Shown in pieces: positions 1 to 9,052 of a stretch of 64,000 nt of DNA. The position numbers and the translations under genes are program-made. Origin of the DNA: JALYGJ01 sp963781705 (lineage in GTDB: Bacteria > Chloroflexota > Limnocylindria > Limnocylindrales > CSP1-4); contig CAWAGP010000001.1 of assembly GCA_963781705.1 (NCBI GenBank), positions 620,001 to 684,000 of the forward strand, given 5' to 3'. The stretch's first letter is position 1, and each line of letters starts with the position of its first letter. The notes beneath the pieces were generated by a model. It made no database searches, was not told where the DNA came from, and saw nothing but the letters and a program-made list of their open reading frames with translations.

Positions 1-2114
1 AAAACCCACTGGCCGCCCGTCGCTGCGGTGGCGGTTGCCATTGGCCCGACGGTGACGCGCCTCCGGGCAAAATCGACATAACTCCAGTCGCGCACCTGGT
101 TGGACGCCTCCGTGTGCGTCCAGTTCTGCTGGGAGAAGTAGATGCTGAAACCGACGTCGTTGTCGCCTGGAACCAGAGAGATGGCAAGTGCCTGATTCCC
201 TAACCGTTGGCTACCGCCACCACTGCCGATCTTGGTTGTCCCGCGGAACGCGGTGGCGCCGGTGAAGTCGACGTCGGCTGGACCCACGACCGCGACCCAG
301 AGTGCTGGCGTTTCAGTCGTGTATCCATCAGTCAGCTCATTCCAGGCCCGGTGCTCCTCGTCGTACGCCATGACCTTGTAGTCGGGGAACACGCCATTGC
401 CGATCGTCCCGGCATCGAACGCCGCCCAGTCGGCGGCCAGAGTGGACCAGTCCACCATGGCCGTCTTCGCCTTGTACGCGAAGTTCGTGTATGACACCTC
501 GTCCCCTTGCGCGATCGCGGTCGCGCTAGCGCCCGACGAGTAGGTCCCGAACTTGCCGCTCGTGGCATTGAACGGGATCAGCCGCCACGCTGCGGGAAAG
601 TTGGGGTCGGCGACGAAGATGCCGCTCGGCGCCACGCGGTAGGCCAGGATCGCGTGGAGATGACTGTCCTGCGCGTCGCCGATTGACACGAGCTGCGGCT
701 CGCCGGTGACCGCAATCGAGTAGCGGAAGGCATCGTACTGGAGTGCGTCGAAACCCAGGCCGCGCCAGCTGTAGAAGAAATCGTCGAGCTTGCTCGTGTC
801 AGCACCTGACTGCGTATACGCCTGGTACTGGCCGTGGGCGACGCTCGCCAGGCGGTAGCCGTCCGAGTCGTCCTGCCACAGGGACGGCGTCTTCTCACTG
901 CCGTTGTTGTCGAACAGGCCATACAGCGGTGAGGCTCCTTCCTTCAGGCGCCGCTCGATGTAGTACCAGGCCTCGGTCAGCACCTGGCCGGCGCAGTGGC
1001 CGTTCTTCGCGATGAAGGAGCCGTAGTTGGCGAACTGCCAGTCGTCCACCCCGGGCCGGAAGCCGGAGTCGATCGTCGCCGGCAGGCGCGCCTTCTTGAC
1101 CAGGCTCGCGAACCAGCTGGAGAAGTGCTGGGTCGCGACCGTGACCGATGTGCCGTCTTCGGCCAGCAGCGGCATACCCTCGAGGCGGCCGGCGTCGTCG
1201 TAGAAGAAGCCCATGGCGAACGAGTCGTCGGGGATGACCGCGGGGATCTTCAGCGTCACCGGTAAGGGCGCCATGCCCTCCGCGCCGGAGATGGTGTAGA
1301 GCGGCGAGATGGGAGTCACCAGGTCGCCGAAGCTCGAGCTGGTGATCGGCTGGGCACTTAACTGCAGCGTCGCGCCGGGCCAGGCGCCCGCGGGGATGTC
1401 GATCTTGAGGCCGTCCCAGGGCTGCCCCGAAGCCGAGACTGTCGTCGAGGCGCCGTCCGCGCCCACGCTGATGGCCTGGACGGGCGACGAGTCGCCCAGG
1501 GTCAGCGTTCCGGTGACCGGTGTCGCGAGGTTGTCGATCGGCGGCGGGGACTCGACCGGGCCGCTCGGTACATTCGGCTCGTCGATCGCCAGCGGGCTCG
1601 CGGCGGGGTCCGGTGGTGGGAGGCTGCCCAGTGCGAGTCCGGTGTCGGCCGGGCTGGTCGCACCGGGGAGAGCGCCGGGGAGCTTGATGATCCCGCTGCC
1701 CACGGCGCCCACCGCCAGCACGATCACGGTCGCCAGCGCCACGATGACGAGCACCATCGGCCGCTGCGAGCTCGGTCGGCCGGCGACCGGCGGGCCGGCA
1801 TATGACGGGCCGGGCCCCGGCGGCGGCGGGACCGGCGCAGGGCTCGACCAGCTGGGCATGGCCGCCGGCGGCGGAGCAGCCGGCGGCAGGGCGGACGGCG
1901 GACCCGCAACGCCCGGGGCCGCGTCGCCTACCGGGGCAGGTGGCGGGCCGGTCGGCGCACCGCAGTTCCAGCACGCGGGCACGCCGGGCGGGTGCGGAGC
2001 GCCGCAGTTCCAGCAGGCTTGCTGAACGGCGACGCCACATCGCCAACACGCGGTCGCACCGGGCGCGAGTGCTGCGCCGCAGGTGAGGCAAGTCGGACCA
2101 GAGGGTTGGTACAT
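1..2114 (-). CDS. Zinc-ribbon, membrane-anchored papain-like surface protein, copy 1 (3' end beyond left edge)
   Basis: The reading frame is open from ATG at 2114 to the left edge, so about 704 N-terminal residues are visible and the C-terminus is missing. It is a close paralogue of the gene at 13519-16188: the start context, N-terminal CxxC/CWRCG/CWNCG zinc-ribbon motifs, Pro/Ala-rich linker and membrane helix match throughout. I checked the frame at both ends; at the edge it still reads DWSYVDF, as in copy 2. The papain-like signature is present: Cys in NGHCAGQ, a His in HAILAYR and an Asp in VADPN. The zinc ribbons should be cytoplasmic and the peptidase-like part outside. Peptidase activity is an inference. 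Copy 1 lacks the GPPPA-type repeat expansion seen in copy 2. Confidence 0.8.
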   Translation of the reverse strand, partial: MYQPSGPTCLTCGAALAPGATACWRCGVAVQQACWNCGAPHPPGVPACWNCGAPTGPPPAPVGDAAPGVAGPPSALPPAAPPPAAMPSWSSPAPVPPPPGPGPSYAGPPVAGRPSSQRPMVLVIVALATVIVLAVGAVGSGIIKLPGALPGATSPADTGLALGSLPPPDPAASPLAIDEPNVPSGPVESPPPIDNLATPVTGTLTLGDSSPVQAISVGADGASTTVSASGQPWDGLKIDIPAGAWPGATLQLSAQPITSSSFGDLVTPISPLYTISGAEGMAPLPVTLKIPAVIPDDSFAMGFFYDDAGRLEGMPLLAEDGTSVTVATQHFSSWFASLVKKARLPATIDSGFRPGVDDWQFANYGSFIAKNGHCAGQVLTEAWYYIERRLKEGASPLYGLFDNNGSEKTPSLWQDDSDGYRLASVAHGQYQAYTQSGADTSKLDDFFYSWRGLGFDALQYDAFRYSIAVTGEPQLVSIGDAQDSHLHAILAYRVAPSGIFVADPNFPAAWRLIPFNATSGKFGTYSSGASATAIAQGDEVSYTNFAYKAKTAMVDWSTLAADWAAFDAGTIGNGVFPDYKVMAYDEEHRAWNELTDGYTTETPALWVAVVGPADVDFTGATAFRGTTKIGSGGGSQRLGNQALAISLVPGDNDVGFSIYFSQQNWTHTEASNQVRDWSYVDFARRRVTVGPMATATAATGGQWV

Positions 2115-2187
2115 GTCCTACCCCAGATCGGCGGACGGTCGCGCGATGGCGCGATGGTGCCGTCCAGCCAGCAACGGTAGGTGATAT

Positions 2188-2469
2188 ATGCCTGCGACAT
2201 ATGGGCCATTGCGCACGTCCTGCGCGTGTCAAAGGCCACGTGCCAGCCGCGGCGCTGTCCGTCTCCTGAACCGTCTCCGAGTTGCGCGCGCCGAGCGCGA
2301 CCTGTCGCAGGGAGAACTCGCACGCTCCGTCGGTGTCAGCCGTCAGACGATCAGCTCAATCGAAACCGGCCAGTACTGCCCATCGACGGTGCTGGGTCTC
2401 CGCCAGGCAAACACGCTGGGGGAGCCTTTGGAATTGCTGTTCTGGCTGGAAGGAGAAACCAATGCGTGA
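2188..2469 (+). CDS. XRE-family helix-turn-helix regulator
   Basis: Small DNA-binding protein, 93 residues from the ATG used here. The C-terminal 65 residues are a typical compact XRE domain: RLRVARAERDLSQGELA forms the first helices, SVGVSRQTISSIETG the recognition helix region, and a short LELLFWL end follows. Relatives of this YozG-like type are only 65-75 residues long and start just before NRLRVARAE. The first 25-28 codons here lie inside the repeated upstream region of the neighbouring surface gene, so the true start may be a non-ATG codon near 2265, or the gene was fused to the repeat by recombination. It overlaps the next gene by 8 nt, suggesting translational coupling and autoregulation of a two-gene unit. 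Confidence 0.7.
   Translation: MPATYGPLRTSCACQRPRASRGAVRLLNRLRVARAERDLSQGELARSVGVSRQTISSIETGQYCPSTVLGLRQANTLGEPLELLFWLEGETNA
2197..2232 (-). promoter_or_regulatory. Putative promoter of surface-protein copy 1
   Basis: On the minus strand a perfect TTGACA (2232-2227) is followed by ATATGT (2202-2197). The spacing of about 24 nt is longer than ideal. The same two boxes are kept in copy 2 (16306-16271), the only support beyond motif matching. Confidence 0.25.
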
Positions 2470-2755
2470 TCTGTTCGTCCATGACGAACGCGAGGCCGCC
2501 GTCGAGCAGCGCGGCGACCGGCTCGCCTACATCGTCGTGTCGTATGGATTGCTCCTCATCGCCGCGTACCGCTCCTTCTTCGAGCGACAGGCGTCCTGGG
2601 ATCTCCTCGCGCTCGTCGTGTCTGGTGGGATCGTGAGCGTGGGATACCGAATGTGGAGGCGCGGCCTGAGCCGCAGTGGGCTCGTGCTGGTGGGCGTCAC
2701 GATCGCCATCGCGGTCCTTGTCGGGGCTCTCGTGGCACTGGGCGTTCGCGCTTAG
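2462..2755 (+). CDS. Small three-helix membrane protein coupled to XRE regulator
   Basis: 97 residues. The acidic N-terminus (MRDLFVHDEREAAVEQ) precedes three predicted membrane segments at about 22-40, 48-65 and 75-95. The ATG lies inside the end of the XRE gene with AAGGAG just upstream. Small membrane proteins paired with a short XRE regulator are common; the regulator usually controls the pair. I do not recognise a specific function. Confidence 0.65.
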   Translation: MRDLFVHDEREAAVEQRGDRLAYIVVSYGLLLIAAYRSFFERQASWDLLALVVSGGIVSVGYRMWRRGLSRSGLVLVGVTIAIAVLVGALVALGVRA

Positions 2756-2789
2756 CACGCCAGGTCCAGCCAGCGCCGCGAGTGACTGA

Positions 2790-2834
2790 GGGCCGAGTGG
2801 GATTCGAACCCACGACACGAGGATTAAGAGTCTC
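2790..2834 (-). other. tRNA-Lys 3'-half fragment (att-like remnant)
   Basis: The reverse complement carries an anticodon loop CTCTTAA (reads as Lys CTT), the variable region, a good T-arm (GTGGG TTCGAAT CCCAC) and a partial acceptor end. The D-arm and 5' acceptor are absent: upstream sequence is unrelated. Such 3' halves are typical debris of integration into a tRNA gene. It differs from the intact tRNA-Lys at 13215 at several positions, including the anticodon. Confidence 0.75.
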
Positions 2835-3130
2835 AGCGGGCGGCGTCCATGGCGGCACTTGCAGTCACCTTGCGCGTTCCTGCGGCACTGCCCACGTCCA
2901 TCGGTTCCACTCGCATCCACCAGTTCTAACCGCCGTGGCTGTCAGTCGAAGATCTGGAGTTGCCCCGGCTTCGTGGACCGGCGGCCTCAAACGGCCGCGA
3001 CGACCGGGGTTGAGAGCGGCGTGCGCGGTGGCCGTTCGTGGGCCTGCCGGAGCTACTCGCCGAGGGTCTGGTTGGCGAGGCCGAGCTGGAGCGCGATCTA
3101 GCAGAATCGACTGGCCCTACACCTCGGCCA
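2835..3130. other. Gene-free stretch with att-arm-like sequence
   Basis: No convincing gene. It contains tccaccag...gtggctgtc at 2916-2943, which resembles 13116-13143 beside the intact tRNA-Lys (22 of 28 positions). I read both as integrase arm-type sites at the two ends of one element. Confidence 0.4.
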
Positions 3131-3742
3131 TCAGCCCGGCGTCACCCGCCGCGCCACGAGCTCGACGAGGTGGAAATGGTGCGGTTCGCCGAGTGCGGTC
3201 TGCGTGTCCTCCTCGCGATCGGACCAGTGTTCGATCTCGAACGAGCGCAGGCTTGCCCGGATCGCATCGGGCTGCGGGCACGTTATGGCCGGATCCCCGG
3301 CCGATCCGTCACGGTCGCCGAAGAGCAGCGCGGCGACCCGGCCCCCGACAGGCAGAGCGTTCAAGGCCCGCTGCCACGTGTCCCAGAACGCCGGCGGCGC
3401 CAGAAAGGGCAGGCTGAGGCTCGCGTTAACGAGATCGCACGCGGGCACTTCGACGGTGGCAAGGTCGGCGACACGCACGTCGAGAGCAGCCCGTTGGGTC
3501 GACGGCGTCGCCGCCTCGACCGCGGCGATCGCGGCAGGCTCCCGATCGACCGCCAGTACCCGCCAGCCTGCGGCGAGCAGGGCGCGCGCGTCCCGGCCGG
3601 CTCCGCAGCCGAGATCCACGGCGAGACGCGGCCGCGTCTGCGGTTCGGCCGCGAAGCGCTCGATCGCGAAGCCCACCGTAGGCCAGGCGGGACGTTCGGC
3701 CGTCACCACGTAGTAGCGGGCCCAGTAGTCGGAGTCGGTCAC
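3131..3742 (-). CDS. Class I SAM-dependent methyltransferase
   Basis: 203 residues from GTG at 3742. The Rossmann SAM-binding motif I is clear (VDLGCGAGRDA, about residues 42-52), followed by an acidic end of strand 2 (LAVDRE) and a motif-IV-like segment (CDLVNASLSLPFL). The size and pattern fit small soluble methyltransferases of the Methyltransf_25 / TehB-like group. The substrate cannot be told. The start overlaps the end of a possible 43-residue upstream ORF by 4 nt. It lies inside the presumed tRNA-Lys element. Confidence 0.85.
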   Translation of the reverse strand: MTDSDYWARYYVVTAERPAWPTVGFAIERFAAEPQTRPRLAVDLGCGAGRDARALLAAGWRVLAVDREPAAIAAVEAATPSTQRAALDVRVADLATVEVPACDLVNASLSLPFLAPPAFWDTWQRALNALPVGGRVAALLFGDRDGSAGDPAITCPQPDAIRASLRSFEIEHWSDREEDTQTALGEPHHFHLVELVARRVTPG

Positions 3743-3870
3743 GGCCTGGAGGATAGGCTCGCGAAGGCGACGTCTCGCACGGGGCTCAGCGGCCAGAGTA
3801 GGCCGATCCCGGGCGCGGCTCCCGGGTCCCGCGCCACGATCCAGCGGGCGAACTCTCTTGGCGAGGCCAT
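3739..3870 (-). CDS. Possible small ORF upstream of methyltransferase
   Basis: 43 residues (MASPREFARWIVARDPG...). Its TGA overlaps the methyltransferase GTG as GTGA, a common coupling layout. No family recognised; it may be a remnant of a longer gene. In 3871-4168 I see no convincing gene. Confidence 0.25.
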   Translation of the reverse strand: MASPREFARWIVARDPGAAPGIGLLWPLSPVRDVAFASLSSRP

Positions 3871-4168
3871 GGGCACCGCAAGGGTACCGTTTGCCAGGCG
3901 ACGACTATCACCATGACTTCGTCAACGCTCGCAGCGCCGCGACGCTGCTGGCCGAATCTATCGCTTCGGCCGAGGCCAAGTGGTCGAATTCATGTCCGCC
4001 AGGGTTCAAGGCCCGCTACCGAACGCGGCATTGGCGCCGATCTTTGGCGACGCCGCAGGGAGACGTCAGTCCACAGGAGGCACTCGATGGCCGCGTTAGA
4101 ACGGGCATCGTGCCCACGGATACCATCAGCACGTGCCAGCACGACCGCCTCACCCATCCGGCCCCGCC

Positions 4169-4585
4169 ATGACCAGTCCTGGCGCCACCGGTGTCTGGAT
4201 GACCGCCGACTCGGCCACCGTGTTGTCCTGGAGCCCTGAGCTGACCGTGCGCCACTTGATCGTCTCCACGGTCCCCGGCCGGCACCGCTCAACCGGACGG
4301 CCACCCACTGAAGGGCCATCGCGTGGCGAAGGCCATCGCGATGAACACATGCGGACCTTCCTGGCTGATGTCGCCAAAGTGCTGCCGGTCGAAGACGACC
4401 TGCTGCTGGTTGGTGACGGCGAGGTCGTCGAGCACTTCGCGAACGACGTCCGCATTGACGACGACAAACACGGCCGCGAGCGGCAGATCCAGGTCGAGAA
4501 GAGCGGTCCGATCACCGAGCGCCAGTTGCTCGCCCGGATCCGCATCTTCGCCGGTTCGCCTGCCAAGCGCTACCTGCCGCGCTGA
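4169..4585 (+). CDS. eRF1-like (BaeRF-type) protein, paralogue of 36671-37228
   Basis: 138 residues from ATG at 4169 (MTSPGATGVWMTAD). It aligns along its whole length with the protein at 36671-37228: an N-terminal strand pair (VWMTADSATVLSW versus VWIDSRRAVVVRW), then FLADVAKVLPVEDDLLLVGDG versus FVGEVAQRLPADDDVLLLGPG, then ITERQLLARIR versus LTEPQLIARLR. This is the pattern of small bacterial proteins related to eRF1/pelota domain 2, often annotated as translational machinery or host-attachment-like proteins. A ribosome-associated role is a family-based guess. It stands alone here, within the presumed mobile segment. Confidence 0.6.
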   Translation: MTSPGATGVWMTADSATVLSWSPELTVRHLIVSTVPGRHRSTGRPPTEGPSRGEGHRDEHMRTFLADVAKVLPVEDDLLLVGDGEVVEHFANDVRIDDDKHGRERQIQVEKSGPITERQLLARIRIFAGSPAKRYLPR

Positions 4586-4642
4586 ACAGACGGCGCCGCA
4601 CTGCGACGTGTTGCCACTCTCCGCACGGGACATGAGTCCACG

Positions 4643-4924
4643 ATGAATGACGAGCTCGCGGGGCGGGAGCGCGCGCGGAGGCACGCCCCGCGAGGCCGCC
4701 AATTCAAGCGGCATGAACTCGAACTCGCAGACGGCGGCAGGCTCGTCCTCGATGTCGATGGCTCGATCGAGCATGTCGATGAGCACGGCTCCCCGACGCA
4801 CTCCTGGGCGCCTGACGATCCGGACTGGCCGGATCAGGCGATCCGGTTCGGGCTTCACCCCCAGGCGCCCACCGTCACACCGCCAGGTCGCCGAGCCCGG
4901 GGAACGAAGCCACCGCGCCGGTAG
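4643..4924 (+). CDS. Hypothetical small acidic protein
   Basis: 93 residues. A basic start (RERARRHAPRGRQ) is followed by an acidic, strand-rich core (LADGGRLVLDVDGSIEHVDE) and a basic Pro-rich tail. Composition looks coding and the direction matches the preceding eRF1-like gene, 57 nt upstream. I recognise no family. Confidence 0.45.
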   Translation: MNDELAGRERARRHAPRGRQFKRHELELADGGRLVLDVDGSIEHVDEHGSPTHSWAPDDPDWPDQAIRFGLHPQAPTVTPPGRRARGTKPPRR

Positions 4925-5246
4925 CGGCGCGCCTGGACAGGCCGTGAGCGAGTTCCAGGGAGGCTCGCCACGATCTGGTCATGGTGTTTCGCGACGGCGT
5001 TTGATCGAGGCGAAGCGACAACCGGCGCGTCCACGGACGCCATAGATACGGCGAGGGCCGTCTCGGAGTGCAGGACGGCCTCTCGCGGCCGCGACGATTC
5101 GTTCGAGCGTTTCGTCAAGTCATCCGACAGAGACGGCGGCCCGATCGGCGCCCACGCGGTGGTGGTGATCAGTCGCGGGACCTAGACAATTGTCCGGTTG
5201 GCTGGTGGTGCAGGCTAGGTCGTGCTTGGTGCTCGATGACCGCTAT
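4925..5246. other. Gene-free stretch
   Basis: Between convergent genes. I see no credible coding region, tRNA or clear terminator hairpin. Confidence 0.4.
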
Positions 5247-7775
5247 TCAGCCGGCCGATACGTCGCGGAAGGCTGACCACGGCGGGAGCGAACGGCTCAG
5301 AAGCAGCCCACCGAGCATCGCAACAACCGGTAGTACACCGATGATGGCGACGAGTTCTGGCAGCGGCAGGGCGACCGTCTGGTCGCGGCTGGCATAGAGA
5401 CCCCAAACGGGCAGCAGGCCCGCAGGCAGGGCAAGGATCGCGGCCAGCAGCGCGATGACACCGCCGCGTGCGGCGACGATGCGCCGCCGGAGTCCGGGGT
5501 CGGCCCCCAGCGCTACCAGCGTCCGCTGGTCCGCACGGGCTTCGGCCTCGCCGAGTGCGACCGCGATGGCGGTAATGGTCAGCGCGAGCAGGATGCTCAG
5601 CACGCTCACAATCAGGCGAGAGACTGCGCTCGGATCGATCGGTTGGAAGTCGGCAAGGGCGAAGGTATTCGGTGAGTCGGCGACCAGGCTGGCAGCTGTG
5701 GCAACGTCGGCCTCCGTGACCGGGTGATCAAGCCGGATCACGAACATGTCTTGTTCGGCCACGGCCTCGAAACCAAGATGCGCAGCCAGCTGCTCCGAGA
5801 TCACTGCGGTGGGAAACCGGTCGTGAGCGGCAGCGCCCACGACGAACGCGCGCGCAGGTAGCTGCTGGATCTGCGTGTAGTGCGTCGGGTAGAAGGTGCC
5901 GTACGGGCCAGACTGAGGTACCAGGGTGTTCTCTTGAACCGCAACCGTGGCCGACTGGGCGTCGAGGGGTTGATCCACCAACAGCACAACATGACCTTCC
6001 GCGAGATCGCCGGCAGCTGCCCCAGCGCCCATCGCGGCTAGAAAGTCCGGCGTGCCAACTCCCGGAAAAAGAGGTGGTCCGCAATCGGAGCAGCCGCCCG
6101 AGTCCAAAAGGTGTAGCCCTGTCGCTGGGTCGTTCGCGGTCACGATGGCGAGGCTCTTGTCGGAGCCGTCAGCAGCCACGAGCATCAATGGGGCGGCTGC
6201 GCCAACGGCCGACATCTGCTCAGCCACACCTGGCCCCAGTTGCGCGGCTTCGGGGCCAACCAGCATGAATTGATCGGACCGCAGCGAGGGCTGCCACTCG
6301 GCGCCGAACTGGGACGACTGAGTCGCGACAATCGTCGCGATGGCAATCGCGGCCGCGAGGCCGGCAAGCGTGGCCGTGACGATCGGTGCGGTACGCGATC
6401 GGGCGCGTGCCGTTTCGCGCAGGGCAATCCGTCCGGCCAGCGGCAGGTGCTGACTCAGCCACTCGAGCCGCTCGACCAGCCACGGGCTGCAGGCGCCGAA
6501 ACCGAACACGCCCAGGATTGCACCGCCGACGAGGAAGACCGGAGCGATGCCGTTGGTTCCATCGTCCAGCAGCAGCGCGGCACCCGCCGCCGTCAAGGCG
6601 ACGGAGAGCCCGATCATGGCAAGCCCCGCTATGAGAGTTCGGCGCGCACTCGACACCGGCGGACGCCGACCTGACAGCGCGAGCAGCGGCGGCACCCGGG
6701 CAGCCGTCCAAGCCGGCACGAGTGCGGCCGCAACCCCGGCCGCAAAGCCAACCGATGCCGCTAGGCCGACGGCGACGAAGTCGATAACCAGTGGCCCATT
6801 CCTATGGTTGGTGATCTGATCGAGCCACGGCGAAGCCAGCGCCGGTAGACCTACTCCGACAAGGACCGCCAGTCCGGCGGCAACCACAGACAGCAACATG
6901 CCCTCGCCGAGGACCGTGGCGGCCAACTGGCGGCGGCTGGCACCGGCGGCGCTGAGCAACCCCAGTTCACGTTGCCGGCGACGGATGCCGACCGCGAACG
7001 CGGCCGCTCCGACGAGAATGGTTTCAATGAGTGCCAGCGCGCCGACGAGCAGGATCCCGAGAGTTATGCCGCTGGTAGCGCCATAGAAGCCGGCTCGGGG
7101 ATCGGCAATGAACAGCGCGTCTTGACCCGAATAGAGTTGGTTCAGAGATTCCGCCGGAGCGCCCGGTGGCAGAGCGATCAGCCATATCCTCCGCGACGGA
7201 TCTGCGGCATCGGCGAGCGAAGGATGCTCCAATATGACGCGGCTGCTCAGGCTGCCCGGGTCCTCGATGAAACCCACGATCGTCTGGCGGGGCGAGCCTT
7301 CGAGCTGAATCGAGTCGCCGATTCCAACGCCCGCGAGGGAGGCCAATGACCGCGAGATGACCACCTCGTCGACTGAGGCCGGTAGCCGGCCTTCGGTCAG
7401 CACGAGCGTGCCCCGAGCGAGGCCTTCGAGGTTGGCCGAGCGCACCGTCACGCCTACCCGCCGGCCGGGCAATACCACGACACCGTCGGCGGAGGACATC
7501 GCCTCGACGGTCGAGCCAACGGGCAGTCTGGAGCGCAGCTGTTCCGTCGTGGGCTGACTCAGCGGGTACGGGACGACCTCGGCGTCGGCCGCACCCATTG
7601 CCCACGTCGCCACTGTTTGCGCACTTGGCGTCACGGTCTCGAAGTAGGTGATGCCGCCGACCATTCCGGCAACGGGCAGCATGATCAGCAGCCCGACAAG
7701 GACGCTGCGCCAGCGGTTGCGGCGGATATTCCGCCAACTGATGCGCAGCACGGCGCGCGCGCTCGAAAGGCTCAT
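5247..7775 (-). CDS. FtsX-type ABC transporter permease
   Basis: 842 residues. An N-terminal helix follows the basic start (LRISWRNIRRNRWRSVL), then a large extracellular domain, a three-helix FtsX core around residues 230-350, a fourth/fifth helix pair near 385-430, a second extracellular domain and a C-terminal helix set around 720-840. This is the double-FtsX layout of MacB/LolCE-like exporters, which use extracellular mechanotransmission rather than a classic channel. Its ATG overlaps the stop of the ATPase gene by 4 nt, making a PadR-ATPase-permease operon. Substrates of such loci are often antimicrobial peptides or lipoproteins; nothing here identifies the cargo. Confidence 0.9.
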   Translation of the reverse strand: MSLSSARAVLRISWRNIRRNRWRSVLVGLLIMLPVAGMVGGITYFETVTPSAQTVATWAMGAADAEVVPYPLSQPTTEQLRSRLPVGSTVEAMSSADGVVVLPGRRVGVTVRSANLEGLARGTLVLTEGRLPASVDEVVISRSLASLAGVGIGDSIQLEGSPRQTIVGFIEDPGSLSSRVILEHPSLADAADPSRRIWLIALPPGAPAESLNQLYSGQDALFIADPRAGFYGATSGITLGILLVGALALIETILVGAAAFAVGIRRRQRELGLLSAAGASRRQLAATVLGEGMLLSVVAAGLAVLVGVGLPALASPWLDQITNHRNGPLVIDFVAVGLAASVGFAAGVAAALVPAWTAARVPPLLALSGRRPPVSSARRTLIAGLAMIGLSVALTAAGAALLLDDGTNGIAPVFLVGGAILGVFGFGACSPWLVERLEWLSQHLPLAGRIALRETARARSRTAPIVTATLAGLAAAIAIATIVATQSSQFGAEWQPSLRSDQFMLVGPEAAQLGPGVAEQMSAVGAAAPLMLVAADGSDKSLAIVTANDPATGLHLLDSGGCSDCGPPLFPGVGTPDFLAAMGAGAAAGDLAEGHVVLLVDQPLDAQSATVAVQENTLVPQSGPYGTFYPTHYTQIQQLPARAFVVGAAAHDRFPTAVISEQLAAHLGFEAVAEQDMFVIRLDHPVTEADVATAASLVADSPNTFALADFQPIDPSAVSRLIVSVLSILLALTITAIAVALGEAEARADQRTLVALGADPGLRRRIVAARGGVIALLAAILALPAGLLPVWGLYASRDQTVALPLPELVAIIGVLPVVAMLGGLLLSRSLPPWSAFRDVSAG

Positions 7776-8482
7776 GCGGCACCTGCGATGAGCGGCTGCT
7801 CGTGGCGCGCCTCATCGACGATCCGGCCGTCGCGCAGGAAGACCACGCGATCCGCCCACGCGGCGTGCGCAGCATCGTGCGTGACCAGGATGGCCGTCCC
7901 GCCGTCATTGCAGTGCGCGCGCAGGAGGCGCATGACCGACTCGCCGGTGATCGAGTCGAGGGCGCCAGTCGGCTCGTCGGCCAGCAGAATCCTCCGCCCG
8001 CCCACGAGGGCCCGACCGATCGCGACCCGCTGCTGCTCGCCACCCGATAGATCGTCGGGGTAGCGGTCGGCGAGGTCCGCCAGGCCGAGTGAGCGGAGGA
8101 CCGCGTCTGCTGCTGCCCGCGTCTCCTTCACCGATTTGCCGTCGAGGTCCATCGGCAGGGATACGTTCTCGCGCGCGGTCAGGCCGGCGAGCAGGTTCAA
8201 GTCCTGGAAGACATAACCAACGACGCGGCGTCTAAGTACGGCCAGACCGCCACCATTCAGGCTCGCGAGGTCTGCGCCCCCGACAACGATCCGTCCGCCA
8301 GTCGGTCGATCGAGCCCGCCAATCAGCGATAACAAGGTTGTCTTGCCCGATCCGCTGGGACCCATGATCGCGACAAACTCGCCCGCGCCAACAGTCAGCG
8401 AAGTGGGGTGGAGGGCCACCACCCGCGTATGTCCCTTGCCGAACTCGCGAGTGACACCTTCCAGTTCGACGACCGGCGTCAT
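7772..8482 (-). CDS. MacB/LolD-type ABC transporter ATP-binding protein
   Basis: 236 residues. Walker A GPSGSGKT (about 41-48), Q-loop region YVFQDLNLL, signature LSGGEQQRV, Walker B ILLADEPTG followed by ALDS, and H-loop VTHDAAHA. The LADEPTGALDS string is typical of the MacB/LolD/FtsE group. It is the energy subunit for the permease at 5247-7775 and is coupled on both sides by 4-nt overlaps. Confidence 0.95.
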   Translation of the reverse strand: MTPVVELEGVTREFGKGHTRVVALHPTSLTVGAGEFVAIMGPSGSGKTTLLSLIGGLDRPTGGRIVVGGADLASLNGGGLAVLRRRVVGYVFQDLNLLAGLTARENVSLPMDLDGKSVKETRAAADAVLRSLGLADLADRYPDDLSGGEQQRVAIGRALVGGRRILLADEPTGALDSITGESVMRLLRAHCNDGGTAILVTHDAAHAAWADRVVFLRDGRIVDEARHEQPLIAGAA

Positions 8483-9009
8483 TGCCCGTCCTCCCCCTGC
8501 TGTTTGACGGTTCGGATGCGTGCGTCGCAGGCATCCAGCCAGCGGATCTCGGCCTCAGTCCGGTAGATGAGCGCATCGAGCATGAGCAGGAAGGCCAGGT
8601 CGGCAGGGTCCGCCGCCGCCTTGCGCTGCGTGTAGGCCTGTAGCTGCTCGACCGATGCCTTGCGCTGGCGCTGCAGCATGTCAGTCACGTCGACGTCGGT
8701 CGCCGCCACCGCGAGGAGGACCTTGATGGTCAGTTCGTCACGCGGCGGAGCGTCGGGCACAACGGGCGTGGCAAACCATTCCCTGAGCTGGTCCCGGCCG
8801 GCAGATGTGATGCGGTAGTCGTGCCGATCGCCATCGCTACCGGCGAGCTCGACCATTCCGTCCCGCTCCAGGCGCTGGAGCGTGGTGTAGACCTGGCCGA
8901 TGTTGATCGCCCACGAGCCACCGGTGCGCCGCTCGAAGGCTGTCTTTAGCTCGTAGCCGTGGCGTGGCTCCTCATCGAGTAACGCCAGCAGGCCGTACTT
9001 GATCGACAC
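8479..9009 (-). CDS. PadR-family transcriptional regulator
   Basis: 176 residues from GTG at 9009, chosen because AGGGG sits 7 nt upstream and PadR proteins normally begin SIKYGLLALL. The winged-helix domain (about 1-85) contains RHGYELKTAFE and GQVYTTLQRLERDGMV; the C-terminal helices (VDVTDMLQRQRKA...) form the dimer part. An ATG at 9060 would add 17 residues, but it lies inside the inverted-repeat operator at 9053-9075. PadR repressors commonly regulate adjacent ABC exporters and themselves in response to small molecules; the 4-nt overlap with the ATPase gene fits that. Confidence 0.9.
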   Translation of the reverse strand: MSIKYGLLALLDEEPRHGYELKTAFERRTGGSWAINIGQVYTTLQRLERDGMVELAGSDGDRHDYRITSAGRDQLREWFATPVVPDAPPRDELTIKVLLAVAATDVDVTDMLQRQRKASVEQLQAYTQRKAAADPADLAFLLMLDALIYRTEAEIRWLDACDARIRTVKQQGEDGQ

Positions 9010-9052
9010 CTTGCTGCCCCTCGTGGCGTCGCTGGTCGGACGGACGCCGGCA

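Larger units (their letters stand above)
1..2252. repeat. Long direct repeat, copy A
   Basis: This segment matches about 14080-16329 in the same orientation. It covers most of the zinc-ribbon surface gene and about 138 bp of its upstream DNA. Similarity stops abruptly near 2252 and 16329, after the shared ccagccgcggc. Identity is high in the promoter and in the part encoding residues of about 220-500 and lower in the linker. It may continue beyond the left edge. Confidence 0.85.

Noticed and set aside
895..2232. 445-residue Arg-rich reading frame on the minus strand
   Set aside because: It is an out-of-frame shadow of the surface-protein gene; the same shadow occurs at 14942-16411. The true frame continues to the left edge with recognisable motifs.
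4289..4858. 189-residue minus-strand frame opposite the eRF1-like gene
   Set aside because: The plus-strand frame aligns with the paralogue at 36671-37228; the minus frame has no such match.
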